A stretch of 64,000 bases of DNA from Phaeobacter gallaeciensis DSM 26640. Its GTDB lineage: Bacteria > Pseudomonadota > Alphaproteobacteria > Rhodobacterales > Rhodobacteraceae. The stretch is from the NCBI RefSeq assembly GCF_000511385.1, contig NC_023137.1, positions 3,045,001 through 3,109,000 of the forward strand, given 5' to 3'. Under the pieces are notes generated by a model. That model searched no databases. It saw only the letters and a program-made list of their open reading frames with translations, and was not told the origin of the DNA. The translations under genes and the position numbers were made by a program. Below are positions 45,559 to 54,830 of the stretch, piece by piece; position 1 is the stretch's first letter, and every line of letters begins with the position of its first letter.

Positions 45559-48516
45559 TCAGCTCGACACATAGCCTGCAACGACTTGCAACAGTTTAAA
45601 CGCGGTCGCGGCATCGTTTTCCACAACCGCGAGGAACTCCTCCTCACCAATCCGCAAACAGGTCAAATCGCTTTCCGCAATCATGCTGAGGGCTCGGGGT
45701 TCCTTCCGGATCAGACCCAATTCGCCGACCAGACGACCGGCGCCAACTTTGGCAACCAGGCGGCGTGTCTCCCCGTCCTGCGGCAAATACAGGCCTGCCT
45801 CTCCCTCCAGCACCATATAGGCGCCATCGCTGGCCTCATCGTCTTTCAGAAATACTGTGTCACCAGATTTTGCCGTGTACCAGCGCGCGCCAAAGGCCAA
45901 AAGGCGCAGCTGACGGCGGTTGAGTTCGGAGAACAGCTCTGTCTGCTCCAGCGCTCTGAGTTTGCGCGCAAGGTCCGCACTCCCCGCGCCATCGCTGACC
46001 GCATCCGCGACTGGGCTATCGCTGACCAGTCGTCCCTGCCGCAGTTCATAGTAGCCGTCGAATACATCCGGGCTTTCGAAGCTGCTGCCAAGGTAAATCA
46101 ACGTGGTGTCCGGCAACAGCTGGCGCAGATTCTTGTGGATTGCGATCCGGGTGTCGAGATCATAACTCGCCATAGCGGCGTCCAAGATCAAGATATCAGG
46201 GCGTTTGATGGACGCCCGAGAGAACGCAAGCGGCTCGGCAAAGCTGGCAGCAAGCCCCTGCCCGCCCAGCGCGATCGGCAGATCAAAGATCAGCTCAACC
46301 ACGTGGTCGCGGACACCGTTCTTCACCAACACATCCGAGACAAGTTTCTGCACCTCTTCCGCCCGCCCGCCGGCGCTATCGGAGATTTTTCCGAACAGGG
46401 CGTTTTCCAGAACCGTCAAGCCCGGTGCAAATGCCCGGTCATCAAGCGGTTCGAAAATATCATCCAGCGTCGCCATCAACTGGCTGGAATGACTCTGCCG
46501 GAAGGCCAGAATACGCTCTTCTATCTCACTGCTGAACGCCGCACCGATCTGCTCAGCTGAAATGCTGAAAGGAACGATCAGCAACCGCGCCAGCTCCTCA
46601 TGGCTCAGCGCGGAGACGCCATCGTTACGGGTCTTATCCACCAGCGCGAGCGCCCCCTCATAGGCCGAGGCCTCCAGACCCAGCTTGCGAAACAGCGGAT
46701 GATCGGTGCCGTCGATTCCAAAGATCTGCCGCAGCATTTCCACCACATCGCGACTTAGGGCGACAAGATCCGCGTCCAGATTGAGGTCCCGCAGCTGATC
46801 GAGGAAATCATCCTGCTGGCGCAGCACGTTTTCGCTCATACGGACCTGAGTGGTCGCATACAACAGGTTTTCAGCCACTGGCAGTGCCGGATTGTAGCGA
46901 TCAGGTGCCAAGAAATGCACATAGCCATCTAGGCCCGCGTCGATGACGGCCTGCTGTACCATGCCGCGCAGATCGACAAGTTGCTGCGCCAGTTCCGGGT
47001 GACTTGAAGGCTCAAAGCGTTGCTCCACCCCGCGGCGAAATAGTGCTGTGTCAGACCCGATACCTGAAACCAGTCTTAGCCACCAGTCACGCAGCTCCGC
47101 CTCGCTCGAGAACCCGGCAAGGGCCGGATCAAGCCATGACGCGTCTAGAGGATCGGGACTATTGCCTGCCCGCTGCGCCACATCATACCGACGCAGATCC
47201 TGTGCGGCTCCCAGCGGGCGCTGTCGAATCGGCATCATCACATTGTCGCCAAATGATCCTTGAAACAGCACCGGTCGGGAGGTGGCATGACCGATACGCG
47301 CAGCGATCACCGCCTGATGAATGTCGCGCATGTTCTGACCATCAATCGAGACCTCGCCAGCCGAGGGCAGTAGTTCCCGGGTCAGCAGCCCCGCTAGGGC
47401 GCGGCGATCTTCCTCCGACGGGGCGGCGACGCCGATCACCTTCCCCGCCGGGAACCGTGCGTTCAAATCTTCCAGAACGAGATTGCCATTGGCATCACGA
47501 ACATTGACCCCCTCAACGACGATATCACTCTGAAGGCGCTGCAATTCATCCGGTGCGCCAGTCATCAACGCCTCGTCCACCATTCCCGGCGGATCGAAAC
47601 GCTCCAGGATGACATCCCAGCGCAACGCCATATCCTGCGTCTGATTGTAGTAGGCCAGCAACTCCTTCCAGGGAGATGCCAGATCCTTGTAGGCTGCGAG
47701 AGCGGCAACCAACGCGCCAAGCGAGACCTTGCCCTCCAGCACCAGATAACCACCCACCGCATAAAACAAGAACGGCGTCAGCTGCGTGATGAAGTTGTTG
47801 AGAAACTTCATGAAGAATTTCTTCTGATAAATCTCAAACCGGATGTCATAAAGCCAGCCAAGCCGGTCTGTGATCACAGCCATCCGGTAGCGCCAGCCGC
47901 CATTCAGACGCAGGGTCGACGCCCCCGCCGCGCTCTCTCCTATTTCAGAGGCCAAGGCCCGGATCTGGCGAATACGTTTCTTGTTCAGCAGGTTGATCTG
48001 GCGCTGCAACATCGGAATCAACCAGCCCTGCAACGGAATAAGCGCAACAGCCGCCAGCCCGAACCAGACATTCTGCATGAACAGAAAATACAGGATGGTC
48101 AGCATTTGACCCGCCTGCAGAACCGGCTGGCTGACCGCATCCCCCATGAGCCCACCCATGGGCTCGCTCTCGGATGTGATCATGGAGACCAATTCACCCT
48201 GGCTGACCCGCTCGAAATACGGCTGCGGAAACCTTAGCACACGTGAGATCAGCCGATAACGAAACCGTCGCAACATCCGCTCGGCCAGAATGCCCTTCAT
48301 CGTGTTGATGCGCATCTTCAAGAGGCCATGGGCCAGCACCGCCAGAAGGAACCCGCCGCACAATAGCCAGAGGTAGTGCAGCTGGGTCAGTTCGTAGCCA
48401 AACAGATCAATGCTGGAACTTTGAGCACCGATAGCATCATTGATGATGCGCTTTGGCAGTTCCAGCGTCAGATACAGTAATGGAAACAGGCAGGCAGTAA
48501 CCACCAGCAAGACCAT
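45559..48516 (-). CDS. ABC-exporter-like membrane protein with degenerate ATPase and C-terminal cNMP-binding domain
   Basis: At least 985 residues. A transmembrane domain (about 1-310) like ABC exporters is followed by an ABC-type domain that lost its key motifs: the P-loop region reads GVAAPSEEDRRAL (362-374), the Walker B end reads ILDAAMASYD with Ala for the catalytic Glu (about 777-786), and the H-loop His is absent (LIYLGSS). Only LGGQG (750-754) resembles the signature. Between the Q-loop-like SRPVLFQGSFGD (413-424) and this signature lie about 325 extra residues. A cyclic-nucleotide-binding domain (about 855-985) contains GELGLIRKEPRALSM. The ATG at 48516 is probably internal; see finding on the ATA codon at 48567. 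Confidence 0.8.
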   Translation of the reverse strand: MVLLVVTACLFPLLYLTLELPKRIINDAIGAQSSSIDLFGYELTQLHYLWLLCGGFLLAVLAHGLLKMRINTMKGILAERMLRRFRYRLISRVLRFPQPYFERVSQGELVSMITSESEPMGGLMGDAVSQPVLQAGQMLTILYFLFMQNVWFGLAAVALIPLQGWLIPMLQRQINLLNKKRIRQIRALASEIGESAAGASTLRLNGGWRYRMAVITDRLGWLYDIRFEIYQKKFFMKFLNNFITQLTPFLFYAVGGYLVLEGKVSLGALVAALAAYKDLASPWKELLAYYNQTQDMALRWDVILERFDPPGMVDEALMTGAPDELQRLQSDIVVEGVNVRDANGNLVLEDLNARFPAGKVIGVAAPSEEDRRALAGLLTRELLPSAGEVSIDGQNMRDIHQAVIAARIGHATSRPVLFQGSFGDNVMMPIRQRPLGAAQDLRRYDVAQRAGNSPDPLDASWLDPALAGFSSEAELRDWWLRLVSGIGSDTALFRRGVEQRFEPSSHPELAQQLVDLRGMVQQAVIDAGLDGYVHFLAPDRYNPALPVAENLLYATTQVRMSENVLRQQDDFLDQLRDLNLDADLVALSRDVVEMLRQIFGIDGTDHPLFRKLGLEASAYEGALALVDKTRNDGVSALSHEELARLLIVPFSISAEQIGAAFSSEIEERILAFRQSHSSQLMATLDDIFEPLDDRAFAPGLTVLENALFGKISDSAGGRAEEVQKLVSDVLVKNGVRDHVVELIFDLPIALGGQGLAASFAEPLAFSRASIKRPDILILDAAMASYDLDTRIAIHKNLRQLLPDTTLIYLGSSFESPDVFDGYYELRQGRLVSDSPVADAVSDGAGSADLARKLRALEQTELFSELNRRQLRLLAFGARWYTAKSGDTVFLKDDEASDGAYMVLEGEAGLYLPQDGETRRLVAKVGAGRLVGELGLIRKEPRALSMIAESDLTCLRIGEEEFLAVVENDAATAFKLLQVVAGYVSS

Positions 48517-48809
48517 CTGGTCGCGCTTGGAGTAAGTCCAGATAAACCGAAAGAGAGTGCGTTCTATGGGACGGCTCCGAAATGGCGACAGTTGCGGAAA
48601 CGGATCCTGATATGCCTAGCCCGGATTACCTGTTGCAGGCAATGGCAACAGGGCGATCCCCCATCGAAGTTCGTTCACAAGCCTCATGACAACACTAAGT
48701 TCCGGCACAGTTGACGGTGCGTCGTGACGAATACTGTTACAGGCCATTTGCCTGCATCAAAAAAATACGTAAGCTTTCAGAGCTCGCGACACAAAATGAG
48801 GCCGTTCCT

Positions 48810-49202
48810 TTGTCAGATCCTCTCGCATCCCTGTTGGGATTGCTCTGCCTGCTTCAGATCAAGCATATGTTTGCCGATTTTTATCTGCAGACGCCTAAAA
48901 TGCTGTCAGGCCGCGGGGAATATCTACATGCAGGGCGCGCGCAACATGCCGGGGTTCATGTGTTGGGATCAATCATAGCCTTTGTGATCATGGGGGCGCC
49001 CGTCGGATTTATTCTGATTATATGCGCGCTGGAATGGGTCGCCCATTTCAATATCGACTATTGCAAGGCCTGCTATTCCAAACGCAAGGAACTGGCACCG
49101 GACATGGCTGTCTATTGGCGTGCAATGGGGACAGATCAGGCGCTGCACCAGCTTACCTATCTGGCGATGGCAGCCGCTTGGGCACATGTGAGCTTCGGAT
49201 AG
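48810..49202 (+). CDS. DUF3307 family small membrane protein
   Basis: A 130-residue protein of the DUF3307 type, with a hydrophobic N-terminal segment, the polar QIKHMFADFYLQT near residue 15, and two further membrane segments. His and Asp residues in the first loop are conserved-looking. The family function is not known to me. The TTG at 48810 with GAGG eight bases upstream is the likely start because the homologous part begins there; the open frame extends 33 codons further. It is divergent from the ABC/cNMP gene and converges with the Lrp gene. Confidence 0.75.
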   Translation: MSDPLASLLGLLCLLQIKHMFADFYLQTPKMLSGRGEYLHAGRAQHAGVHVLGSIIAFVIMGAPVGFILIICALEWVAHFNIDYCKACYSKRKELAPDMAVYWRAMGTDQALHQLTYLAMAAAWAHVSFG

Positions 49203-49249
49203 ATACCCCAGAGAAGCGTGGCGCACAGCCATCACCAATTAGGCCCAGT

Positions 49250-49720
49250 CTAGGGCGCCACGGGTTCATCGCGTTTAATAGTCCGCAGAACCACATTTGT
49301 CTGCGCGCTGGCCACCGCAGGCAAGCGGAACAAAAACTCCTCCAGAAATCGGTTGTAGGCATCCAGATCAGGTGCCAGCACGCGCAGGTGATAGTCTGAC
49401 TGCCCAGTGGTCGCATAACATTCCTGAACCAGACGGCTGGTTTCCACCGCCCTGATGAAATCCGCCAGCTTATCGCGATCATGACGTGTCAGCTGGACAT
49501 GAACGATGGCATGAAACCCCAGCCCCATCGCCTTTGCATTCACCACGGCACCATAGCGTTCAATTATGCCAGCCTCCTCAAGCATACGCACCCGCCGCCA
49601 CAGCGCAGAGGTGGACATGCCGACTGCGTCAGCCAGATCCGCATTCGACATTCGCGCATCCTGCTGAAGGAGTGTCAGGATGCGGTGGTCACGGTCATCC
49701 AGCACCAATTCATCACTCAT
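49250..49720 (-). CDS. Lrp/AsnC-family transcriptional regulator
   Basis: A 156-residue regulator: winged HTH at residues 8-60 with ILTLLQQDARMSNADLADAVGMSTSALWRRV, and a C-terminal RAM ligand-binding/oligomerisation domain ending YNRFLEEFLFRLPAVA. The family senses amino acids. It is divergent from the indolepyruvate ferredoxin oxidoreductase gene with 139 bases between starts, which suggests control of aromatic amino acid breakdown. The start at 49720 is preferred; a longer frame to 49861 is not conserved. Confidence 0.92.
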   Translation of the reverse strand: MSDELVLDDRDHRILTLLQQDARMSNADLADAVGMSTSALWRRVRMLEEAGIIERYGAVVNAKAMGLGFHAIVHVQLTRHDRDKLADFIRAVETSRLVQECYATTGQSDYHLRVLAPDLDAYNRFLEEFLFRLPAVASAQTNVVLRTIKRDEPVAP

Positions 49721-49859
49721 GGACGTACTTTCCAGATTACCTCGTCTAATGGTACGGATATTCACTTTTACGCCTACGGGCAAACAATCTGGCACAGATT
49801 TTCGGCATGATCGGGTTATTCTTTCAAATAATAACCACTTTGATGCAAGGGATGCCTCC
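49721..49859. promoter_or_regulatory. Divergent control region between the Lrp and indolepyruvate oxidoreductase genes
   Basis: 139 bases with both promoters. Bases near 49820-49845 are AT-rich (TTATTCTTTCAAATAATAACC). I could not mark an exact Lrp site; such sites are degenerate. Confidence 0.45.
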
Positions 49860-52800
49860 ATGACCCAGCTCAGCCATGATTTCCGCAGCTACCAGCTGGA
49901 TGACCGATATGAGTATACCAGAGGCCGCGTTTTCCTGACAGGCACACAGGCACTCGCGCGGGTCATGTTGGATCAGGCCCGGCGCGACAAGTCTGCGGGA
50001 TTGAACACGGCGGGTTTTGTTTCCGGGTACCGTGGGTCACCGCTGGGTGGAGTTGATCTGGAATTCTGGCGCAGCCGCAAACGCATGGATGCGCACAACA
50101 TTGCCTTCATGCCTGCCGTCAACGAGGACCTGGGCGCAACCGCTGTTCTGGGCGCACAGCAAGCCATTCTCGACCCTCACTGTGAGGTCGAGGGCGTGTT
50201 TTCCATGTGGTATGGCAAAGGACCGGGTGTCGACCGGTCTGGTGATGCGCTGAAACACGGCAACGCCTATGGCTCATCAGAAAAGGGCGGCGTTTTGGTG
50301 GTTGCGGGCGATGACCATGGCTGCGTCAGCTCCTCCATGCCCCATCAATCCGATGTGGCCTTCATGTCGTGGTTCATGCCGGTCCTGAACCCTGCCGATG
50401 TCTCCGAGTTTCTGCAATTCGGCGAATATGGATTTGCGCTTTCACGTTACTCCGGCACGTGGGTCGGATTTAAGGCCGTTTCGGAAACAGTAGAAAGCGC
50501 CCGTTCGGTCGAACTGCGTCCGGATCGCAGTTTTACGTACCCAGAGCTTCCAGACTACCCTGGCGGCCTGCACATCCGCCGCTCCGATCTTCCTTCTCCC
50601 GAGATCGAAACCCGGATCCATGCCAAACTGCGTGCGGTACGAGCCTTTGCCGAGGCCAACCCGATCGACACCAGGATCTATGACCTGCCAAAAGCGAAGT
50701 TCGGGTTTGTGACCACTGGCAAGGGTCACCTCGATCTGATGGAAGCGCTGCGGTTGCTTGGTCTTGATCAGGCCGCCTGTAAGCGTTTGGGCATCGATAT
50801 CTACAAGGTTGGCATGGTCTGGCCGCTTGCTCGAACGGAGGCGCTGCGCTTTGTGAAGGGCAAGCAAGAGGTTCTGGTTGTCGAGGAAAAGCGTGGCATT
50901 ATCGAAAGCCAGTTCAAGGAATATTTCTACGACTGGCCTGGCGATAAACCGGAGCGGATGGTTGGCAAACATGACAGCCAGGGAAACCCGCTGATCCCTT
51001 GGACCGGGGAGCTGTCCCCTCTTACCTTGGTGCCGATTATCGCAGAACGGCTGAACCGGTTTTTCCCGGAGGAGAACCTGCTGGACCGCGCAGATGCCCT
51101 GACTGCGCATCCACCCCGATTGCTGAATGTACCGGGTGCCACCCGCACGCCCTATTTCTGCTCAGGTTGCCCTCACAACACCTCGACCAAACTGCCCGAA
51201 GGAAGCAAAGCAAATTCCGGTATCGGCTGCCACGTCATGGCAAGCTGGATGGACCGCGACACCGCTGGCTACGCCCAGATGGGCGGCGAAGGCGTGCCCT
51301 GGACCGTTGCCTCCAAATTCAATGGCGGCAAACATGTGTTTCAGAACCTTGGTGAGGGGACGTGGTATCACTCTGGTTCGCTGGCCATTCGTCAGGCCGT
51401 CGCGGCCAACACGAATATCACCTACAAGATTCTCTATAATGACGCCGTTGCGATGACGGGCGGTCAGCCGGTAGATGGCCCTGTGAGTGTCTCAGGCATC
51501 GCCCAGACCTGCCGCGCCGAAGGCGTTGACCGGATCGCATTGGTGTCGGACAACATTGAGAAATTTTACAAGTCGGAGTTCCCGGCAGGCACCAGCTTTC
51601 ATGATCGAAGCGACATGGACAGCGTCCAGCGTGAACTGCGCGAGATCCCGGGCGTCACCGTCCTGATTTACGAACAGACCTGCGCCACTGAAAAGCGCCG
51701 CCGCCGCAAGCGCGGCACGATGGAAGACCCCAAGCGTTTTGCCTTCATCAATGATCTGGTCTGCGAGGGCTGTGGCGATTGTTCTGTGGAATCCAACTGT
51801 CTGAGCGTTGAGCCAAAAGAAACCCCCTTTGGTCGCAAGCGTAAAATCAACCTCTCCAGCTGTAACAAGGATTTCTCCTGCCTGAACGGCTTCTGCCCCA
51901 GTTTTGTGACCGTAGAGGGCGCGACACGACGCAAAAAGGAGGTCGCTGCACTGGATGCTTCAGCGTTGACCGCAGATCTGCCACCCCCGGCTCTGCCATC
52001 ACTAAAAGAGCCGTTCGATCTTCTGGTGACGGGCGTTGGTGGCACGGGTGTGGTCACCGTAGGTGCGCTGATCACCATGGCAGCCCACCTGGAAGGCAAA
52101 GGTGCCAGCGTGCTGGATTTCACCGGCTTTGCGCAGAAGTTTGGCACAGTTTTGGGCTATATTCGCCTGTCCAATACACCGGACGCCCTGCATCAGGTGC
52201 GCATCGACCAAAGTGCCGCGGACGCAGTGATCGGCTGTGATGTGGTCGTCAGTTCTGCGCCCAAAGCCTCCGCCCATTATCGCGCAGGCACCAAGATGGT
52301 ACTGAACCGCGCCGAAATGCCGACAGGTGATCTGGTCCTACGTCGAGATGCAGACCTGATGGCCAATCTGCGTGAGAAATCCATCTCGGATGTCATCGGT
52401 GCGGACAACCTGTCAGGGTTCAACGCAAACGAGGCGGCTGAGACCCTCCTCGGTGATGCGGTCCTGGCCAATGTGATGATGCTTGGCTTTGCTTGGCAGA
52501 AAGGGTTGGTGCCCGTGAGCCTCGGCGCGTTGGATCAGGCAATTGTACTCAACGGGGTCGCCATCGAGAAGAACCGCCTGGCGCTCTCCATTGGGCGTGC
52601 ATTTGCCCATGATCCTGCGCGCCTGTCCGACCTATATGACGAAACAGAAGCCCCAGATGAAACGCTGGCAGAACTGATTGACCGGCGCGCCACCTTCCTG
52701 ACCGGGTATCAGGACGTCGCCTATGCACAGTCCTATACCGCGCGGCTGGAGGCGCTGCGCAATGCGCTCCCCGAAACCGGGTCAGACGCGCTGGTGACCG

Positions 52801-53282
52801 CCGCGGCGCGATCGCTGTTCAAACTGATGGCTTACAAGGACGAATTTGAGGTGGCCCGTCTGCTGAGCGATGAAAGCTTCAAACATCAGCTTGAAGCCGA
52901 GTTTGATGGCGACTTCCGGGTAAATTATCATCTCGCGCCGCCGCTTCTCAGCCGGAAGACAGATGCGCGCGGGCGTCCTCAGAAAGTGCAGTTTGGTTCC
53001 TGGATGCGCCCCGCGCTGCGTCTTCTTGCCCAGGGTCGCCGCATGCGTGGCAGCCGTTGGAATCCATTTGGGCGCCACGAAGAGGCGCGCCTGCACCGCG
53101 ACTTGCTGATCTGGTATCAGACCATCATCACAACCGCCACAGAGCGCTATTCACCTGAGCATCATGAGGTCTGGCTGAAAGTGCTTAGCGCCCCCATGGA
53201 TATACGGGGCTATGGCCCTGTAAGGATGGCGGCGGCTGAAAAGGTCAAAGCCGAGGTCAACACCCAGCTGGAGACGCTTTGA
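49860..53282 (+). CDS. Indolepyruvate ferredoxin oxidoreductase, alpha-beta fusion
   Basis: A 1,140-residue single-chain enzyme. The N-terminal part is the IorA-type transketolase-like pyrimidine/TPP region (FVSGYRGSPLGGVD near 50, GIGCHVMASWMDRDTAGYAQMGGEG near 460). A cysteine block CEGCGDCSVESNC near 640 is followed by further Cys, fitting a ferredoxin-type Fe-S segment. The C-terminal part (about 710-910) is the IorB gamma-like domain with GVGGTGVVTVGALI. It decarboxylates aryl-pyruvates to acyl-CoA, reducing ferredoxin. The fused form is typical of aerobic Proteobacteria. It is controlled, by position, by the divergent Lrp. Confidence 0.93.
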   Translation: MTQLSHDFRSYQLDDRYEYTRGRVFLTGTQALARVMLDQARRDKSAGLNTAGFVSGYRGSPLGGVDLEFWRSRKRMDAHNIAFMPAVNEDLGATAVLGAQQAILDPHCEVEGVFSMWYGKGPGVDRSGDALKHGNAYGSSEKGGVLVVAGDDHGCVSSSMPHQSDVAFMSWFMPVLNPADVSEFLQFGEYGFALSRYSGTWVGFKAVSETVESARSVELRPDRSFTYPELPDYPGGLHIRRSDLPSPEIETRIHAKLRAVRAFAEANPIDTRIYDLPKAKFGFVTTGKGHLDLMEALRLLGLDQAACKRLGIDIYKVGMVWPLARTEALRFVKGKQEVLVVEEKRGIIESQFKEYFYDWPGDKPERMVGKHDSQGNPLIPWTGELSPLTLVPIIAERLNRFFPEENLLDRADALTAHPPRLLNVPGATRTPYFCSGCPHNTSTKLPEGSKANSGIGCHVMASWMDRDTAGYAQMGGEGVPWTVASKFNGGKHVFQNLGEGTWYHSGSLAIRQAVAANTNITYKILYNDAVAMTGGQPVDGPVSVSGIAQTCRAEGVDRIALVSDNIEKFYKSEFPAGTSFHDRSDMDSVQRELREIPGVTVLIYEQTCATEKRRRRKRGTMEDPKRFAFINDLVCEGCGDCSVESNCLSVEPKETPFGRKRKINLSSCNKDFSCLNGFCPSFVTVEGATRRKKEVAALDASALTADLPPPALPSLKEPFDLLVTGVGGTGVVTVGALITMAAHLEGKGASVLDFTGFAQKFGTVLGYIRLSNTPDALHQVRIDQSAADAVIGCDVVVSSAPKASAHYRAGTKMVLNRAEMPTGDLVLRRDADLMANLREKSISDVIGADNLSGFNANEAAETLLGDAVLANVMMLGFAWQKGLVPVSLGALDQAIVLNGVAIEKNRLALSIGRAFAHDPARLSDLYDETEAPDETLAELIDRRATFLTGYQDVAYAQSYTARLEALRNALPETGSDALVTAAARSLFKLMAYKDEFEVARLLSDESFKHQLEAEFDGDFRVNYHLAPPLLSRKTDARGRPQKVQFGSWMRPALRLLAQGRRMRGSRWNPFGRHEEARLHRDLLIWYQTIITTATERYSPEHHEVWLKVLSAPMDIRGYGPVRMAAAEKVKAEVNTQLETL

Positions 53283-53302
53283 TATCACCGGTCAAGGCCG
53301 CC

Positions 53303-53968
53303 TCAAGGACGCCAGAACTCTCTGGCATAACCCGCAAATTCAGCCAGTTCTTCGGGGCTGGCTGCTTGCCCTGTGAACACTTCCAAATAGGCGCCGGTCA
53401 TGCCGAGCCGCTGCTCATAGGGCTCGTTCAGACCTGCCATGTCGTATCCCAGCTGCATATAGTAGAGCACCTTTGCACGCGTCTCCGCGTCGCGTTCCGC
53501 AAAGTCATAGCGCCGGAACATCGCCGTCAGCGCGTCGATCCGCCTTGCATCAGACATATCCAGAATATTACGTACATGACCGGATCTGCGCGCCCAATCA
53601 CGCACCGCGAAATCCAACGCTGTGTTGAACAATTGCGGATTGGCGGTGCAGCGAAATACGTTCAGCACTGCCGCCGCAATGGTGTCCGCCTCAGCCTCGG
53701 CCTGACCGATCATGCCAATCGTATTGGTCTGCTCCCAACTGGTCAGCAGCGCGTCGAGCAGATCCTGGCGTGATTTGAAGTACCAGTAGAACGAGGAGCG
53801 CGAGACGCCCATCCGCTCGGCCAGGGCCAGCACCTTCACTTGCTCCACTCCGTCGGTGATAAGAACATCCATAGCAACATTCAGCCAGTCAGCGCGTGTG
53901 ACCTTGATGTTGCCAACCAGCGGAGCGGCATCTGGATCGTCACGATGCAGAACGGGTTTATCTGCCAT
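53303..53968 (-). CDS. TetR-family transcriptional regulator
   Basis: A 221-residue regulator. HTH at residues 24-70 with VKVLALAERMGVSRSSFYWYFKSRQDLLDALL, then an all-helical ligand domain. It converges with the indolepyruvate oxidoreductase gene (20 bases between stops). The 120 bases before the next gene on the same strand hold its promoter. Its target and ligand are not evident; the glutathione transferase gene upstream on the same strand is a candidate. Confidence 0.92.
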   Translation of the reverse strand: MADKPVLHRDDPDAAPLVGNIKVTRADWLNVAMDVLITDGVEQVKVLALAERMGVSRSSFYWYFKSRQDLLDALLTSWEQTNTIGMIGQAEAEADTIAAAVLNVFRCTANPQLFNTALDFAVRDWARRSGHVRNILDMSDARRIDALTAMFRRYDFAERDAETRAKVLYYMQLGYDMAGLNEPYEQRLGMTGAYLEVFTGQAASPEELAEFAGYAREFWRP

Positions 53969-54088
53969 GTCAGGCCCCTGAATTGTTGGATCGAGAAGGC
54001 GGCAGAGCAGCCGCAGAAAACGCCCTCAATCTGCCGCTGTTTTCGGCCACTGTCCATCCATACGGCAGGCTCCTCTTCCAGAGAACGC

Positions 54089-54718
54089 CTACAGTTGAGC
54101 GCTGGGTCGCGCCGCGATCCGGTCGTACCATCCACGGGTGGCAGTATTCCCCTCAGGGATACGCATTTTGATAACGCGCGCGAAATCGACAAACACAAAT
54201 GCAGCGATATCGGCAAGGGTCAGATGATCCAGCGCCACAAAAGTGCTTTGCTGCAATCGTGCCTCCAACAGATCAAAGAATTTCTGCGTTCGACTACGAC
54301 CCCGTTCTGCCAACTCAGGGATTTGCGCATGGTTTTCCGGGCCAGGAATGGCCCGATGGGCAAAGGCCGGGTGGCTGTTGCGTAATGCCTCGGCAATAGG
54401 CAGCCCACCCTGCGCCTCGACAATCGCGTGCCACATCAGGACTTGCCCCTTTTCCTCGGGGGTGCGCCCCATCAAGGGAGGCTCAGGGTGCAACGCTTCC
54501 AGATAGGCTGCAATCCCCAAGTTTTCGGTCAAGATCAGCTCACCGTCGGTCACCAGCACCGGCAGTGTCGCCTGCGGGTTGATGGCGCGGAATTCCTCGG
54601 ACATCTGCTCCCCCTTGGCGATGGAGATGTCCCGCGTTTTGATGTCCAAACCTTTTTCCGCGATGAACATCCGCGCCCGCCGCGGGTTAGGTGCAGTGCT
54701 GCAGTCGTAGAATATCAT
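54089..54718 (-). CDS. Glutathione S-transferase family protein
   Basis: A 209-residue GST. The thioredoxin-like N-terminal domain begins MIFYDCSTAPNPRRARMF, in which Ser or Cys can occupy the glutathione-activating position; the cis-Pro motif is TLPVLVTDGELILTENLGIAAYL near residue 52; an all-helical domain follows from about 85. It conjugates or reduces small electrophiles with glutathione. It sits between a small methyltransferase and a TetR gene on the same strand. The class is not assignable from sequence alone. Confidence 0.9.
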   Translation of the reverse strand: MIFYDCSTAPNPRRARMFIAEKGLDIKTRDISIAKGEQMSEEFRAINPQATLPVLVTDGELILTENLGIAAYLEALHPEPPLMGRTPEEKGQVLMWHAIVEAQGGLPIAEALRNSHPAFAHRAIPGPENHAQIPELAERGRSRTQKFFDLLEARLQQSTFVALDHLTLADIAAFVFVDFARVIKMRIPEGNTATRGWYDRIAARPSAQL

Positions 54719-54830
54719 CGTGTCACCTCTTGCCAGCGCCCATCATCCCGGACCAACCTTGGTCGGTTTCTGGTGATGAGGCCAGAGAAACCCAACGTCG
54801 CTAAGAGCAGTGCGGCAAGGCGAAGACGTG

